A stretch of DNA of 47,001 bases from Nitrospira sp. (GTDB lineage Bacteria > Nitrospirota > Nitrospiria > Nitrospirales > Nitrospiraceae), in NCBI GenBank assembly GCA_020846195.1, contig JADLEJ010000064.1, positions 1 to 47,001 of the forward strand, read 5' to 3'. Below, piece after piece: positions 33,841 to 41,409 of this stretch. Position numbers and translations under genes: made by a program. Under the pieces are notes generated by a model, which was given only the letters and a program-made list of their open reading frames with translations, had not been told where the DNA came from and made no database searches. How positions within the stretch are numbered: the stretch's first letter is position 1; each line of letters opens with the position of its first letter.

Positions 33841-35475
33841 TCATAGCCACATCTTGATCCCCAAACCAAAGAGAATCCAGAGGGAAACCAGCCCCAGCTG
33901 CTTCACTCGATCTGAAAAGGCGTGGAGCAGTAATTCGAACGAGAAAAACAGCACGATCAGCTTGGCCGAAAAAAGGCCGAGCGATGACACATTCGCCTGC
34001 ATGCCTGGGAGAAACGGCACGATCACAGCCAGGCACACCATCAAGTAGTCCAAGGGGGTCGTTTGAAACCGGCTATGGCTGTCGAATCGCATCGTCAGGA
34101 GAACCATGATGGCCATGGCGCCGAACAGGAGATGATAGGTTGTGGGAATAGGAAATCCCGCTTCCAACCATGCGGCATCGCTGACATACAGCAGGCACGT
34201 GCTGCCGAGGTACAGCCCTCCCCGCACAAAATATGGAGCCAGCTGAGGGATGAATGCGAGCCCGAGCAGGACGACGACAAAGAGAGCGGTCGCCAGATAG
34301 CCGATATCGTGTGGCACTTCGGCTGGAAGAAACACCGTCGCGATAAGGAAGAGAGGGACGACCACGGCCAAGAATCGAATGGGTAAATCATGGAGCCAGT
34401 GACGAGTCAGGACGTCTTCGAGCCATTGCTCGGACCGAACCAACGTATTTTCAGAGGAGTGTTTGGAAAAGACTCCCCGGCCTGCGGCAATAAACAAAGC
34501 CAAGACGATGCCGGCCAAGCCGAGGTAGAGGGGGATGATCAAGATGTCCGATTGCCAGCGCAGGAAATAGGCCGATGTCACCATGAGGCCTTGGATGCCG
34601 TAAATGGCGGTGACCGCTTCGTAATGATGCAGGCCAATCGCCATGAGCTTGTGATGAATGTGGGTGCGGTCCCCGACAAACGGCGACCGCCCTTCAGCCA
34701 GACGCTGAGCTGAGACGCCGAGCGTGTCCAAAAATGGCAGGCCCAACAGAAAGAGCGAAAGAGAAGAACTGAATGGACCTCTGGCCGAATCGGTCAGCAG
34801 AATGGCCAGGACTCCCATCATAAATCCAAGCAGCTGGCTGCCGCCGTCTCCCATGAAAATTCTGGCTGGGTACGTGTTGTAGCGCAGGAATCCCAAGAGG
34901 CCGCCCATAAAGGGGACCGCCAGCATCATGACCAGCGTGTCGTTTGAGAGATGCGCGAGATACGCGATGCCGCAGAGGGTAAGAAAGGAGAGTCCCCCGG
35001 CCAGGCCATCGAGACCATCGGTGAGATTTACCGCGTTTGAGACGGCGACAAGGAAGAGCATGGTGACGGGAATGCTGATCCACAGGGGCAGCTCGGCGTC
35101 GAGCAGGAAGGGGGCGCTCTCGAAACGGATGCCTCCGACCAGGATGACTGCCAGGGCGGCAAGGATTTGTCCGAGCAGTTTGGGGCGATACCCAAGATCT
35201 ACCCGGTCGTCCCAGATGCCGAATCCGAGGATAATCAATCCGCCCAGAAGAACCGACAGCGTGACAATATCTTTCGGCGCCCACCAGGCAATGCTGACAC
35301 AGGCTCCTGCTGCGAAGGCAATACCTCCCACTCTGGGAATCGGATGTTGATGCACCTTGCGCTCGCCCGGCTGATCCATAAAATGGAGCCGGGCAGCCAG
35401 CATCCGCAACGGCGGAATCAGCGCCATGCAAATGAGCAGCGAGGTCATGAAACTGAAAAATAGTTCGCTAGTCAT
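33841..35475 (-). CDS. WecA/MraY-family sugar-phosphate transferase with extra C-terminal membrane domain
   Basis: A polytopic membrane enzyme that would start repeat-unit synthesis by putting a sugar phosphate on undecaprenyl phosphate. Motifs: RKVHQHPIPRVGG, the aspartates in GFGIWDDRVDLG, AVNLTDGLDGLAGG, FMGDGGSQLLG and HIHHKL. These occupy about the first 300 residues. The protein goes on to 544 aa with a further set of about six hydrophobic segments (IRFLAVVVPLFLIATVFL, LATALFVVVLLGLAFI, LIVLFFSFELLLHAF). That tail is unusual because WecA-type enzymes stop near 350. AGGGAG precedes the ATG. It lies 22 bases after the exosortase stop. Confidence 0.88.
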   Translation of the reverse strand: MTSELFFSFMTSLLICMALIPPLRMLAARLHFMDQPGERKVHQHPIPRVGGIAFAAGACVSIAWWAPKDIVTLSVLLGGLIILGFGIWDDRVDLGYRPKLLGQILAALAVILVGGIRFESAPFLLDAELPLWISIPVTMLFLVAVSNAVNLTDGLDGLAGGLSFLTLCGIAYLAHLSNDTLVMMLAVPFMGGLLGFLRYNTYPARIFMGDGGSQLLGFMMGVLAILLTDSARGPFSSSLSLFLLGLPFLDTLGVSAQRLAEGRSPFVGDRTHIHHKLMAIGLHHYEAVTAIYGIQGLMVTSAYFLRWQSDILIIPLYLGLAGIVLALFIAAGRGVFSKHSSENTLVRSEQWLEDVLTRHWLHDLPIRFLAVVVPLFLIATVFLPAEVPHDIGYLATALFVVVLLGLAFIPQLAPYFVRGGLYLGSTCLLYVSDAAWLEAGFPIPTTYHLLFGAMAIMVLLTMRFDSHSRFQTTPLDYLMVCLAVIVPFLPGMQANVSSLGLFSAKLIVLFFSFELLLHAFSDRVKQLGLVSLWILFGLGIKMWL

Positions 35476-35496
35476 AGCTCCCTGCCCGGCATCCCA

Positions 35497-37068
35497 TCAA
35501 TCCGGCACATACCGGTCCAACTCTGGCTGCATGGCTGAGACAAATTGCCGCATTCGTTGGTCGACGGTCTCTTCTGTTTCTCCAGGGCCAACGAGAGAGG
35601 CAATCCGCACGAGCGCTCCATCGGTTCGCGCGCGCAGCAGGGCATCCCAAAACAAGTAGAATTTCACCAAATACTCGCTGGTGAGAATGCGCTCCCGCTG
35701 TTTAAACCAGTACAGAACGATTTGTTTCTGGTTGCCCTTCTCGATGACGGCGCGGTTGGCATGGAGCTGATGTGTCATGCCGGATGCCGGGGCGAAATCT
35801 AATTTCTTGAGGGAAGAGATTTCCCAGCCTCCGCCGGGGAGACAGCTTTGCGGAGAATGCGCCGACTGCCCTTTCCGCTGCGAGCGGTAGTAGGCCGAAT
35901 AGAATGTAACCGGCTGATTGTCGTCCTGGTGATATTCCACTAACGCGTAGTCGTCGAATCGCAGCGCGTCGATGTACTGCTGTTCCAGCGACAATGAGGT
36001 GCCGGTCCATCCTTCGAGATGCATGGGGAAATCGACGAATAGCGCTCGGTCAGGCGGAACCTCTAGTCTTTGGGTAAGAAAAGAGGAGGCAACTGCCACG
36101 GGAATTAGCAAGGCTACGCTGAAGAGATAGGCTGGGGACGAAAATGATGGCTGCTGGCCAGCGGTTGAAGATGCAGGAGTGAAAGAAGTCGGAGTATTGT
36201 CTCGCCAGGTGAATCGATCGTAAAGAGAGATGGCTTGGCCTTGCGATCCGACTCTGGCCAGGAACCACATTTCGAGAATCAGCAGACCAAGGCTGGCCAT
36301 GAATAGCACCCAGCCCTCGAAAAGATGAGCGAAGCCTTCGGATGCCCCCTGCCCGTACCATTCGACGAGCACGCCGATCATGCCGATGCGAAATCCATTG
36401 ACGAGAATCGAGATTGGGATTGCCGAGAGGACCAGGATGACGCGTTTCCACATCTGGTCCTTGAACAGATAGGCGCAGAGCAATGCCAGCGAGGTCAGTG
36501 GGAGTAAGTAGCGGATTCCGCTGCAGGCCTCCACAACTTGCAGTTGCACCGGGCCTAGGTCGATCACAGTGCCTTCCCGAAAGGCCGTGACGCCGATGAG
36601 TTGCAGGAAACCGACTCCAAGCGCCGACGACCACAATTGCAGCTGGCTCGACAGGCCGGCATATAAGAATGTGGGGAGCGGAATACTGGTCAGTAAATAT
36701 CCAAGAGGAAAGGCAATGGTGCGGCTGGCCTTGATGCCGATTGCGCCGATCGTTAGCCCGACGAGGACGATCCAGAGCGAGAGGTGTTGGAGCACATACA
36801 GCGTGGCGAGCTCTCCGATCAGATAGAGCAAGAGGCCTGCGATGACGATGGCCAGGCCCCACCAGGAGCCGGTCATTCCTGCCGCGGCGATGCGATGGCG
36901 CGATTGCCAGATGAGAAAGAGGCTGATGAGAGGGACAAACATGCCATGGCTGTAATCGTCGCTGCCGAGCCAATGGTTGGAGAGAAACACCAGGCTGTCA
37001 AAATAGAGATAGCCCAGTGAGACTGTGGCGATAATTGCGCTGAAGCTTAGAAAAAGCTTGCTGTTCAT
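35497..37068 (-). CDS. Exosortase fused to EpsI
   Basis: A 523-aa fusion. The first 280 residues are a polytopic exosortase, the transpeptidase-like membrane protease that cleaves PEP-CTERM-type sorting signals. Cys182 (VVEACSGIRYLLP), Arg227 (LVNGFRIGMIGV) and His248 (GFAHLFEGW) form the expected triad. From about 330 an EpsI domain follows (HLEGWTGTSLSLEQQYIDAL, YYRSQRKGQSAHSPQSCLPGGGW). The three VPLPA-CTERM proteins upstream suggest the exosortase D branch, which I recall being VPLPA-specific and EpsI-fused. I cannot run the model, so I give no symbol. It heads the exopolysaccharide operon. Confidence 0.9.
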   Translation of the reverse strand: MNSKLFLSFSAIIATVSLGYLYFDSLVFLSNHWLGSDDYSHGMFVPLISLFLIWQSRHRIAAAGMTGSWWGLAIVIAGLLLYLIGELATLYVLQHLSLWIVLVGLTIGAIGIKASRTIAFPLGYLLTSIPLPTFLYAGLSSQLQLWSSALGVGFLQLIGVTAFREGTVIDLGPVQLQVVEACSGIRYLLPLTSLALLCAYLFKDQMWKRVILVLSAIPISILVNGFRIGMIGVLVEWYGQGASEGFAHLFEGWVLFMASLGLLILEMWFLARVGSQGQAISLYDRFTWRDNTPTSFTPASSTAGQQPSFSSPAYLFSVALLIPVAVASSFLTQRLEVPPDRALFVDFPMHLEGWTGTSLSLEQQYIDALRFDDYALVEYHQDDNQPVTFYSAYYRSQRKGQSAHSPQSCLPGGGWEISSLKKLDFAPASGMTHQLHANRAVIEKGNQKQIVLYWFKQRERILTSEYLVKFYLFWDALLRARTDGALVRIASLVGPGETEETVDQRMRQFVSAMQPELDRYVPD

Positions 37069-37342
37069 AACCAGGCGCCCGATGTAATGGATCTACAGCA
37101 GAGTGACCGCGTAGAGGATATGTATCTGGATACCAGATTGACCGTAGTAAGGCAACCTTCTTACTAGAGTTTTAGAGAGCATCTACGTAGATTCCTTGTT
37201 GGCTGTTGAATATGTCTGCCAGCATTGCTCTCAGAGGCTCGATTGTGTAGCACCGGTCAGCATTGTTTGAATGCAACCATTCACCGGTTCTCATTTTCGC
37301 GCATCAGTCACTTTCTTGCGCGACCGTTTCTAGATAGACAAA
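37069..37342 (-). promoter_or_regulatory. Leader region upstream of the exosortase operon
   Basis: This gap upstream of the exosortase start (335 bases to the VPLPA gene at 37404) carries no gene. On the minus strand it has a weak promoter-like pair (TTGCCT, 17 bases, TATCCA). Two inverted repeats lie close by: the palindrome ATCTACGTAGAT (37181-37192) and a 6-bp arm repeat (37124-37129 with 37133-37138). They are candidate operators. I found no -24/-12 sigma-54 site with correct spacing. Confidence 0.4.
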
Positions 37343-37378
37343 GGGCTTGGCGTATCCCTGTGATGGGAGGCCAAGCCC
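37343..37378 (-). terminator. Terminator of the first VPLPA-CTERM gene
   Basis: A 9-bp outer stem (37343-37351 with 37370-37378) plus an inner tccc/ggga pairing. On the minus strand TTTGTCTATC follows. It lies 25 bases past the stop of the gene at 37404. Confidence 0.7.
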
Positions 37379-37403
37379 ATGCCTTGTACATGCCCGTCCC
37401 TGT

Positions 37404-38093
37404 TTAAACCTGTTCGGTGCCGCGGAGGTTTCGTAAGCCTCCGGCACCGAGACCGACCAGCGAGATGAGCCCTGCCCCGAAGAGAAGCATCGCGGCCGGC
37501 AACGGCACCGCCGTCAGGCTGTTCAATGTTCCCTGGACTCTGACAAGATTTCCGCTGGCATTCTCGAAAATGAGACGCCATCTTGTTCCAGTCAGTGTTC
37601 CCAAGCTTGGCGGATTCTGCATATTGGTATTGCTGAATAGACTTCCTTCGCGATCAAGATTCAAATCGAACTGATACGGTTTAAGGCCTCCGACTGCATT
37701 GCCACTAACATCTGTCGCCAGTCTCCAGCGATCTCCATTGAATCCATCTCCTAGATCGATATTTTTCAAAATCGATATGGCATTGGCACCAGAGGTTTGT
37801 ACTGCTGTCGAGCCGTTCAGATTGTTCAGTGTAAAGTTCTTCACGACACCATTGTAACTGCCACCCGTAGCAGCGCCGTTATCAAACTGAAAGGATCCAG
37901 AGATCGTAGATCCGGCATTGACCGCCCCAATGCTATAGGTGCCTAACAGTGGACCGTTCAGTTGCGTGACGCTGCCGGTGAACGAATAGCTTACTAGCGC
38001 CGCTTGGGCCACGTTCCCTGTGACGAACAGGGAGCACAGCGCGATCGCCGGCAGGAAAAGCCCTTTGATCGACGACGGTTTGTTCTTCTGCAT
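37404..38093 (-). CDS. VPLPA-CTERM sorting-signal protein 1
   Basis: A 229-aa exported protein from ATG 38093, preceded by AAGGAG. It has a signal peptide (GLFLPAIALCSLFVTG, then VAQA). The body begins SYSFTGSVTQLNGPL and includes GSTISGSFQFDNGA, a domain shared with the two paralogues upstream. The C-terminus is a sorting signal: SLTAVPLPAAMLLFGAGLIS (the VPLPA motif and hydrophobic helix), followed by a basic-rich tail LRNLRG. The neighbouring exosortase would cleave near the motif and release or attach the protein at the surface. Function of the body is unknown. Confidence 0.85.
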   Translation of the reverse strand: MQKNKPSSIKGLFLPAIALCSLFVTGNVAQAALVSYSFTGSVTQLNGPLLGTYSIGAVNAGSTISGSFQFDNGAATGGSYNGVVKNFTLNNLNGSTAVQTSGANAISILKNIDLGDGFNGDRWRLATDVSGNAVGGLKPYQFDLNLDREGSLFSNTNMQNPPSLGTLTGTRWRLIFENASGNLVRVQGTLNSLTAVPLPAAMLLFGAGLISLVGLGAGGLRNLRGTEQV

Positions 38094-38335
38094 AATGTCA
38101 GACTCCTTGTAGAGGTGGTACATGCGCACAGCGGGAGGTCTCAGCAAGAGCCAGACCATTGCTGGAAGGAGCTAACGTATTGGAAATTCAGAGGGTGGAA
38201 ATGGTCCGCCTGGAACCGTTGTGTGCAGGGGCCTACGAGGAGAGTTCAATTCTGAATCAGGCTGCAATCGGCACAGAATGTGTGCAGACCGGCAATAGGT
38301 GCGTATATGGGGTGGTATGAAGTAACGCAAAACGA

Positions 38336-38363
38336 AACAGCCGGCGCTTGCGCGCCGGCTGTT
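38336..38363 (-). terminator. Rho-independent terminator of the second VPLPA-CTERM gene
   Basis: A perfect 12-bp GC-rich stem (38336-38347 with 38352-38363), a 4-base loop, then TTCGTTTTGC on the minus strand. It lies 25 bases past the stop at 38388. The remaining gap 38160-38335 shows no gene. Confidence 0.85.
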
Positions 38364-38387
38364 CCATGAGACCTATCCTGATGCGAA

Positions 38388-39065
38388 TTAGGCGGCGAGG
38401 CCGTTCTTACGCTGTCTCCAGCTTCCAGCTCCCAACCCAGCCAAGGCCACCAGGCCCGCGCCGAAAAGGATTACGGCAGCCGGAAGCGGAACCGCAGTGA
38501 GAGATGTCAGGCTCACTGTAACCAATCGAGAATTGCCAGTGCCGAACACCAAACGCAATTCTTTGGTCGCAAAGGAGGAAAGGCTTGGCGGAGAGAGCGG
38601 GAGCGCTACGCCGCTAAATTGGTTCGTCGAAGGGTTCGCAAGATTGAGAAGAAACGTCGCAGGCGCCGTATTACTGTTGCTGAAAGGGAGATTTCCGGTA
38701 AACGCCCCAGAAACCTTGTAGGCATCACTCGTCAGATTGAGAGGATTGATGACTTGAATGGTATTTGTGGCGCCCAAAGAGACGACATACGACCCGATTG
38801 TGGCAGTAAAGCTTGAAAGTGCGCCATTATAAGTCCCGGTGGTGCCACTCCCCGTGTTGCTCGTGAGTGAATTGAACGTATATGAACCGGTAACCGGCGC
38901 ATATTGGGGAAGGTTACCCGAGACATGCGTGCCAGAGTCACTCACGAATCCGGTGAAATTGAAGGTAATCGGCGCTGCGCCAACTGGCGATACTACGAGA
39001 ATCGTTCCGAGTAAGAGCCCACCAGTGGCCCATAGTTTTTTAGTGATAAAGCTAAAGCGTGGCAT
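38388..39065 (-). CDS. VPLPA-CTERM sorting-signal protein 2
   Basis: A 225-aa exported protein with a signal peptide (LWATGGLLLGTILVV, then PVGAAPITF). The body shares the FNFTGFV start, the PVTGSYTFNSL segment and the PPSLSSFATKELRLVF stretch with its neighbours. The C-terminus is SLTAVPLPAAVILFGAGLVA with tail GSWRQRKNGLAA: motif, hydrophobic helix and basic cluster in order. AGAGGAA lies about 9 bases before the ATG. It is flanked by terminators, so it is probably expressed as its own unit. Confidence 0.87.
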   Translation of the reverse strand: MPRFSFITKKLWATGGLLLGTILVVSPVGAAPITFNFTGFVSDSGTHVSGNLPQYAPVTGSYTFNSLTSNTGSGTTGTYNGALSSFTATIGSYVVSLGATNTIQVINPLNLTSDAYKVSGAFTGNLPFSNSNTAPATFLLNLANPSTNQFSGVALPLSPPSLSSFATKELRLVFGTGNSRLVTVSLTSLTAVPLPAAVILFGAGLVALAGLGAGSWRQRKNGLAA

Positions 39066-39090
39066 CGTGTAATTCCTCTCAATAAATAAA

Positions 39091-39104
39091 TCGTTTAGAA
39101 ACGA
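39091..39104 (-). terminator. Weak hairpin after the third VPLPA-CTERM gene
   Basis: A short inverted repeat TCGTTTAGAAACGA with a T-rich stretch (ATTTATTTATT on the minus strand) right after. It lies 8 bases past the stop at 39112 and just before the next gene's ribosome site. The stem is small and A/T-rich. Confidence 0.35.
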
Positions 39105-39111
39105 CGTTTTG

Positions 39112-39804
39112 CTAAATCATTCCAGTCTGAATTGCCATAGGCGTACCCTGGCGCTGCCGTCGGCTCCCCGCTCCGAGACCTGCCAACGCTACGAGGCCTG
39201 CGCCGAACAAAACGACTGCTGCAGGCAAGGGCACTGCGGTTAAAGAGGTAAGGGCGCCTTTAACCGTGACGCGGCTGCCTCCTGGACCATCGAAAATCAT
39301 TCGCCACTCGTTCGATGAGAAGGACGACAGGCTTGGAGGAGATGCTGAATTCAACGCATTGCCATCGAACTCAAACCTTGCCGGGGTGAAGCTGCTAAAC
39401 AGGGGCCCGGGGCCTGTGAAGGCAGGGCCAGTCAAGGGGCCGGATAAGGCATACTGATCATACGAGGCAAAGTGCTGAATGTTAATTGTATTGTCCGCAG
39501 CTCCCAGAGTTGCCGTGTGTAGCCCGAGTGTGAGGGTCAGGTTCTGGATGGCGTTGGTATAGGAGCTGATGGATGATGATGGATTAGAATCGGCGATGCT
39601 CGTGTTGATCGTCATGAGGCCAGAGAGCGTATGGCCATTGTTAATTGTGGGGAAGAGATCGGCGCCGACACCGTTGACTGCGCCAGTGAATGAGAACTGC
39701 ATGAGCGCAGCTGGAGCTGGCGATGTTGTCAGCGTAACGGAAAGCATGATCGCTGCTGTGCATGCAATTTTTGAAAGTGTCTTAGCTCGTGCGCCGTGCC
39801 TCAT
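39112..39804 (-). CDS. VPLPA-CTERM sorting-signal protein 3
   Basis: A 230-aa exported protein with GGAGG 8 bases before the ATG. Signal peptide (IACTAAIMLSVTLTTS, then PAPAAL), then FSFTGAVNGVGADL and GHTLSGLMTINTS, matching the paralogues. Also shared is PPSLSSFSSNEWRMIFDG. The C-terminal signal SLTAVPLPAAVVLFGAGLVA is followed by basic GSRRQRQG. It then carries an extra 8-residue tail (ending AIQTGMI) that the other two lack. Whether the exosortase tolerates that extension is unknown. Confidence 0.86.
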   Translation of the reverse strand: MRHGARAKTLSKIACTAAIMLSVTLTTSPAPAALMQFSFTGAVNGVGADLFPTINNGHTLSGLMTINTSIADSNPSSSISSYTNAIQNLTLTLGLHTATLGAADNTINIQHFASYDQYALSGPLTGPAFTGPGPLFSSFTPARFEFDGNALNSASPPSLSSFSSNEWRMIFDGPGGSRVTVKGALTSLTAVPLPAAVVLFGAGLVALAGLGAGSRRQRQGTPMAIQTGMI

Positions 39805-40062
39805 GATAAAACCTCCAAAGTGAAAAGTAGTCCGGCCATAAATGCTTGACCATAATCTCGCGGCGTCTTTACTGACTATGTGAAAGTTTGTATTGCCGAA
39901 AGAAGCAGCAGATATTCCTGCGAGAGGAAACCAACAGACTTCACTTCAACGTTTCGCACCGTAACTTATTTAGAAAGACACAGCAAGAAAAAACTTTATT
40001 CGCATTCAAGATGTTCTAATGGTGCGGTGTATGGTTTAGTGGACATACTTAGTGAGTCGATT
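39805..40062. other. Non-coding gap between VPLPA gene 3 and the insertion sequence
   Basis: These 258 bases carry no supported gene. They should hold the promoter of VPLPA-CTERM gene 3, but I could not pick a convincing -35/-10 or -24/-12 pair. The insertion sequence has its left end directly after this gap. Confidence 0.6.
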
Positions 40063-40107
40063 TGACGTCTCTCCGAAAAGCGACAGCACTTCTAACCTAG
40101 AGTAGAC
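40063..40107 (+). repeat. Left terminal inverted repeat of the IS
   Basis: Aligns with the reverse complement of 41252-41294, sharing the tip TGACGT and the inner blocks GACAG, TAGAG and AGAC, with small gaps between. Confidence 0.8.
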
Positions 40108-40145
40108 TGGCGGCTTCGGCGGTCCTCGACGAAAGGAGTGGATCG

Positions 40146-40412
40146 ATGAAGCGGTCACGATTCTCCGAAGAGCAGATCGTCTATGCCATCCGGCAAGCCG
40201 AGAGTGGGACTCCGGTCGGCGACCTCTGCCGACAGCTCGGCGTCAGCGAAGCCACCTTTTACACCTGGAAAAAGAAGTACGCCCATTTGGGTGTGAGTGA
40301 ATTGCGGCGCCTCCGCCAGCTAGAGGAAGAAAACAGTCGCTTGAAACGGCTCGTGGCCGATCTCTCGCTCGATAAGCACATGTTGTCGGAGGCTCTGCGA
40401 AAAAAAGTCTAA
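40146..40412 (+). CDS. IS3-family transposase OrfA (HTH protein)
   Basis: An 88-aa protein with GGAG 7 bases before the ATG. The helix-turn-helix reads FSEEQIVYAIRQAESGTPVG, then LCRQLGVSEATFYTWKKKY. A leucine-zipper-like helix follows (LEEENSRLKRLVADLSLDKH). It ends CGA-AAA-AAA-GTC-TAA. The run of seven A (40400-40406) is a classic -1 slippery site, at which some ribosomes shift into orfB to make the full transposase. Confidence 0.93.
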   Translation: MKRSRFSEEQIVYAIRQAESGTPVGDLCRQLGVSEATFYTWKKKYAHLGVSELRRLRQLEEENSRLKRLVADLSLDKHMLSEALRKKV

Positions 40413-41266
40413 GGCCCGCCCGCCGCCGGGAACTGGCCCACTGGTTCCGGGACACCTTCTCGGTGAGTTGTGCGCGGGCCTGTCGGTTGGCGCAGTTCGG
40501 GCGAGCCTCGTGGTATCGAACCAGTCGCGCCAAGGATCAATCGGCCCTCCGGCTCCGCATTCGGGATCTGGCCCATGCCCGACCGCGGTTCGGCTATCAA
40601 CGGATCTGGGTGTTGCTGCGGCGAGAGGGCTGGTTGGTGAATCGCAAACGCGTCCGTCGTTTGTATCGTTTAGATGGGTTACAGCTCCGCATGCGGGTTC
40701 GTCGACGGAAGCACATGGCCTTGCATCGTGGACCAGCCCCGATCCCGACCGGGCCGACTGAACGCTGGAGCATGGATTTCGTCCATGATACGCTGGCCGA
40801 CGGGCGGCCATTTCGGATCTTGACGGTCGTCGATAACTGGAGTCGCTGTAGTCCGGTGCTAGAGGCGAGATTTCGAATGACGGGAGAGACGGTGAGTCAG
40901 GTGCTAGATCGTGTCCTGAGCCAAGGCCGGAGCCCTCGGTCCATCACCGTCGATCATGGCACCGAATTCCAATCACGCGCCTTGGAGGATTGGGCCTATC
41001 GGCGGAGTGTGCAGCTCGACTTTATTCGGCCGGGTAAACCGGTAGAGAATGCCTTCATCGAGTCGTTTAACGGGCGCCTACGCGACGAGTGTTTGAATGT
41101 GCACCAGTTCGCTTCGCTCGCCGAGGCACAAGCCATCATCGAAACCTGGCGGATGGATTACAATCACCACCGCCCGCACAGCTCACTCGGGCACCTGACC
41201 CCGAATGAGTTTCTCGAACAACGTCAGGGACAACAGATCGTCGAAGAAGTCGTCTGCTCTAGTTAA
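40406..41266 (+). CDS. IS3-family transposase OrfB (DDE integrase domain), made by -1 frameshift
   Basis: The orfB frame is -1 to orfA, and joining at the seven-A run gives a fused OrfAB. After an HTH_21-like region (ARPRFGYQRIWVLLRREGW) the rve integrase core appears. Its acidic residues lie in ERWSMDFVHD, ITVDHGTEF and NAFIESFNGRLRDECL, with exactly 35 residues between the last two. The C-terminus has the usual WRMDYNHHRPHSSLGHLTPNE. No stop or frameshift damages it. Confidence 0.92.
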   Translation, partial: SLRPARRRELAHWFRDTFSVSCARACRLAQFGRASWYRTSRAKDQSALRLRIRDLAHARPRFGYQRIWVLLRREGWLVNRKRVRRLYRLDGLQLRMRVRRRKHMALHRGPAPIPTGPTERWSMDFVHDTLADGRPFRILTVVDNWSRCSPVLEARFRMTGETVSQVLDRVLSQGRSPRSITVDHGTEFQSRALEDWAYRRSVQLDFIRPGKPVENAFIESFNGRLRDECLNVHQFASLAEAQAIIETWRMDYNHHRPHSSLGHLTPNEFLEQRQGQQIVEEVVCSS

Positions 41267-41294
41267 AGACTGTCTCGTTACGGGACCAACGTCA
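41252..41294 (-). repeat. Right terminal inverted repeat of the IS
   Basis: Mirror of the left end. The orfB stop codon (41264-41266) lies inside it, as is common in compact IS3 elements. Confidence 0.8.
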
Positions 41295-41409
41295 ATTGAC
41301 GGTGTCATTATTTTTGGAGCGGGCATCGGCTAAGCTGTTGTTCACGCTGTGGGAGAGATTTGTATTGTATCTGGGTGATGTGGATGGCCGCCCAGCCTTT
41401 CAGGTTTGG

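Larger units (their letters stand above)
40063..41294 (+). mobile_element. IS3-family insertion sequence, apparently intact
   Basis: A 1232-bp element starting TGACGTC and ending ACGTCA, with imperfect terminal inverted repeats of about 44 bases (40063-40107 and 41252-41294). It is flanked by a 3-bp direct repeat ATT (40060-40062 and 41295-41297), a normal IS3-family target duplication. It carries overlapping orfA and orfB joined by a -1 slippery site. The DD(35)E triad is present, so the copy may be active. Subgroup (IS407- or IS51-like) is a guess. Confidence 0.9.

Noticed and set aside
38240..38330. Sigma-54-like -24/-12 sites upstream of VPLPA gene 1 (GCAC followed by TTGC, two instances)
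   Set aside because: The gap between the two elements is about 3 bases instead of 5, so the -24/-12 geometry is wrong.
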